From Lujinxingia litoralis (lineage in GTDB: Bacteria; Myxococcota_A; Bradymonadia; Bradymonadales; Bradymonadaceae), in the NCBI RefSeq assembly GCF_003260125.1, contig NZ_QHKO01000003.1:248001-312000 (forward strand): 64,000 nt of DNA, in the 5' to 3' direction. The stretch's first letter is position 1, and every line of letters begins with the position of its first letter. The position numbers were made by a program, and so were the translations under genes. Below are positions 63,864 to 64,000 of the stretch, one piece after another. Below the pieces are notes generated by a model. That model worked only from the letters and a program-made list of their open reading frames with translations, did not search any database and was not told the DNA's origin.

Positions 63864-64000
63864 AGCGAGTTAACGTCATGCAGAGCGCGCTCAGCGTCCT
63901 CTTGCTCGCCGGGCTGATGCTGGCAGCCGTGGGGTGTGCGACGGCTCCTGATCAGCGCCGCGCTGCGGAGCGCGGGCCCGACCACTCTGTCGGTGCGCCT
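63860..64000 (+). CDS. lipoprotein, 3' partial
   Basis: An ATG overlapping the reductase stop opens a frame that runs off the window. The first 47 residues include a lipoprotein signal ending LAAVGCATAP with lipidated C26 and then a polar Arg-rich start of the mature part. Nothing more can be said of its function. Confidence 0.7.
   Translation, partial: MKRVNVMQSALSVLLLAGLMLAAVGCATAPDQRRAAERGPDHSVGAP

Overview
The window is high-GC, densely coded DNA from a Gram-negative bacterium. Lipoprotein signal peptides, an outer-membrane beta-barrel ending in Phe, many TPR proteins, a membrane Ser/Thr kinase and a cluster resembling the myxobacterial Glt gliding machinery all point to a Myxococcota/Bradymonadales-type deltaproteobacterium. 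That placement is inference from gene content; no rRNA gene is present. No tRNA, insertion sequence, prophage or CRISPR array was found.

Layout. 1-3503: the end of a fused hydroxyacyl-CoA dehydrogenase/enoyl-CoA hydratase and its thiolase (beta-oxidation). 3506-4527: a repeat-rich intergenic region with a recent ~0.4 kb tandem duplication. 4528-7129: overlapping rlpA-like, small-subunit and GMC oxidoreductase genes. 7130-7706: an array of ~35-bp palindromic repeats between convergent genes. 7707-12440: an acyltransferase, an HSL-family esterase, a KamA-like radical SAM enzyme and an extended SDR. 12753-16261: rplS, a membrane Rad50/YhaN-like protein without a visible Walker A, rnhB and yraN. 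16283-18995: a secreted HExxH metallopeptidase and two small lipoproteins.

19062-42934 is the centrepiece. It holds, in order, periplasmic TPR proteins, a TPR lipoprotein, a small secreted CglF-like protein, an FHA/TM/TonB-like PglI (GltG)-type protein, a shortened second copy of its C-terminal domain, another TPR lipoprotein and a 4109-residue cytoplasmic TPR giant (GltI/AgmK-like). This resembles the M. xanthus gltD-E-F-G...I locus. A beta-barrel outer-membrane protein gene lies at 44431-46035, after rsmI and a third palindromic repeat array. The motor genes (aglRQS-like) are not in the window.

46553-54393 holds a RodZ-like HTH membrane protein, a GLF/amine-oxidase-like flavoprotein, a secreted protein next to a Ser/Thr kinase, a Cys-rich lipoprotein overlapping mutY, and a cardiolipin synthase. 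54490-60418 is a four-gene minus-strand set: a coiled-coil protein, two BrxD-like (DUF2791-type) P-loop ATPases and an Lhr-like DEIH helicase. It looks like part of a BREX- or Ter-related DNA-processing or defence system, but without the methylase, PglZ or BrxC. 60639 to the end: an M3 oligopeptidase, an adrenodoxin-reductase-like flavoprotein and the start of a lipoprotein gene.

A palindromic word, CTGACC(C/G)AGGGTCAG or its reverse orientation, recurs in three separate intergenic regions. In two of them it supplies the stop codon of the adjoining gene.
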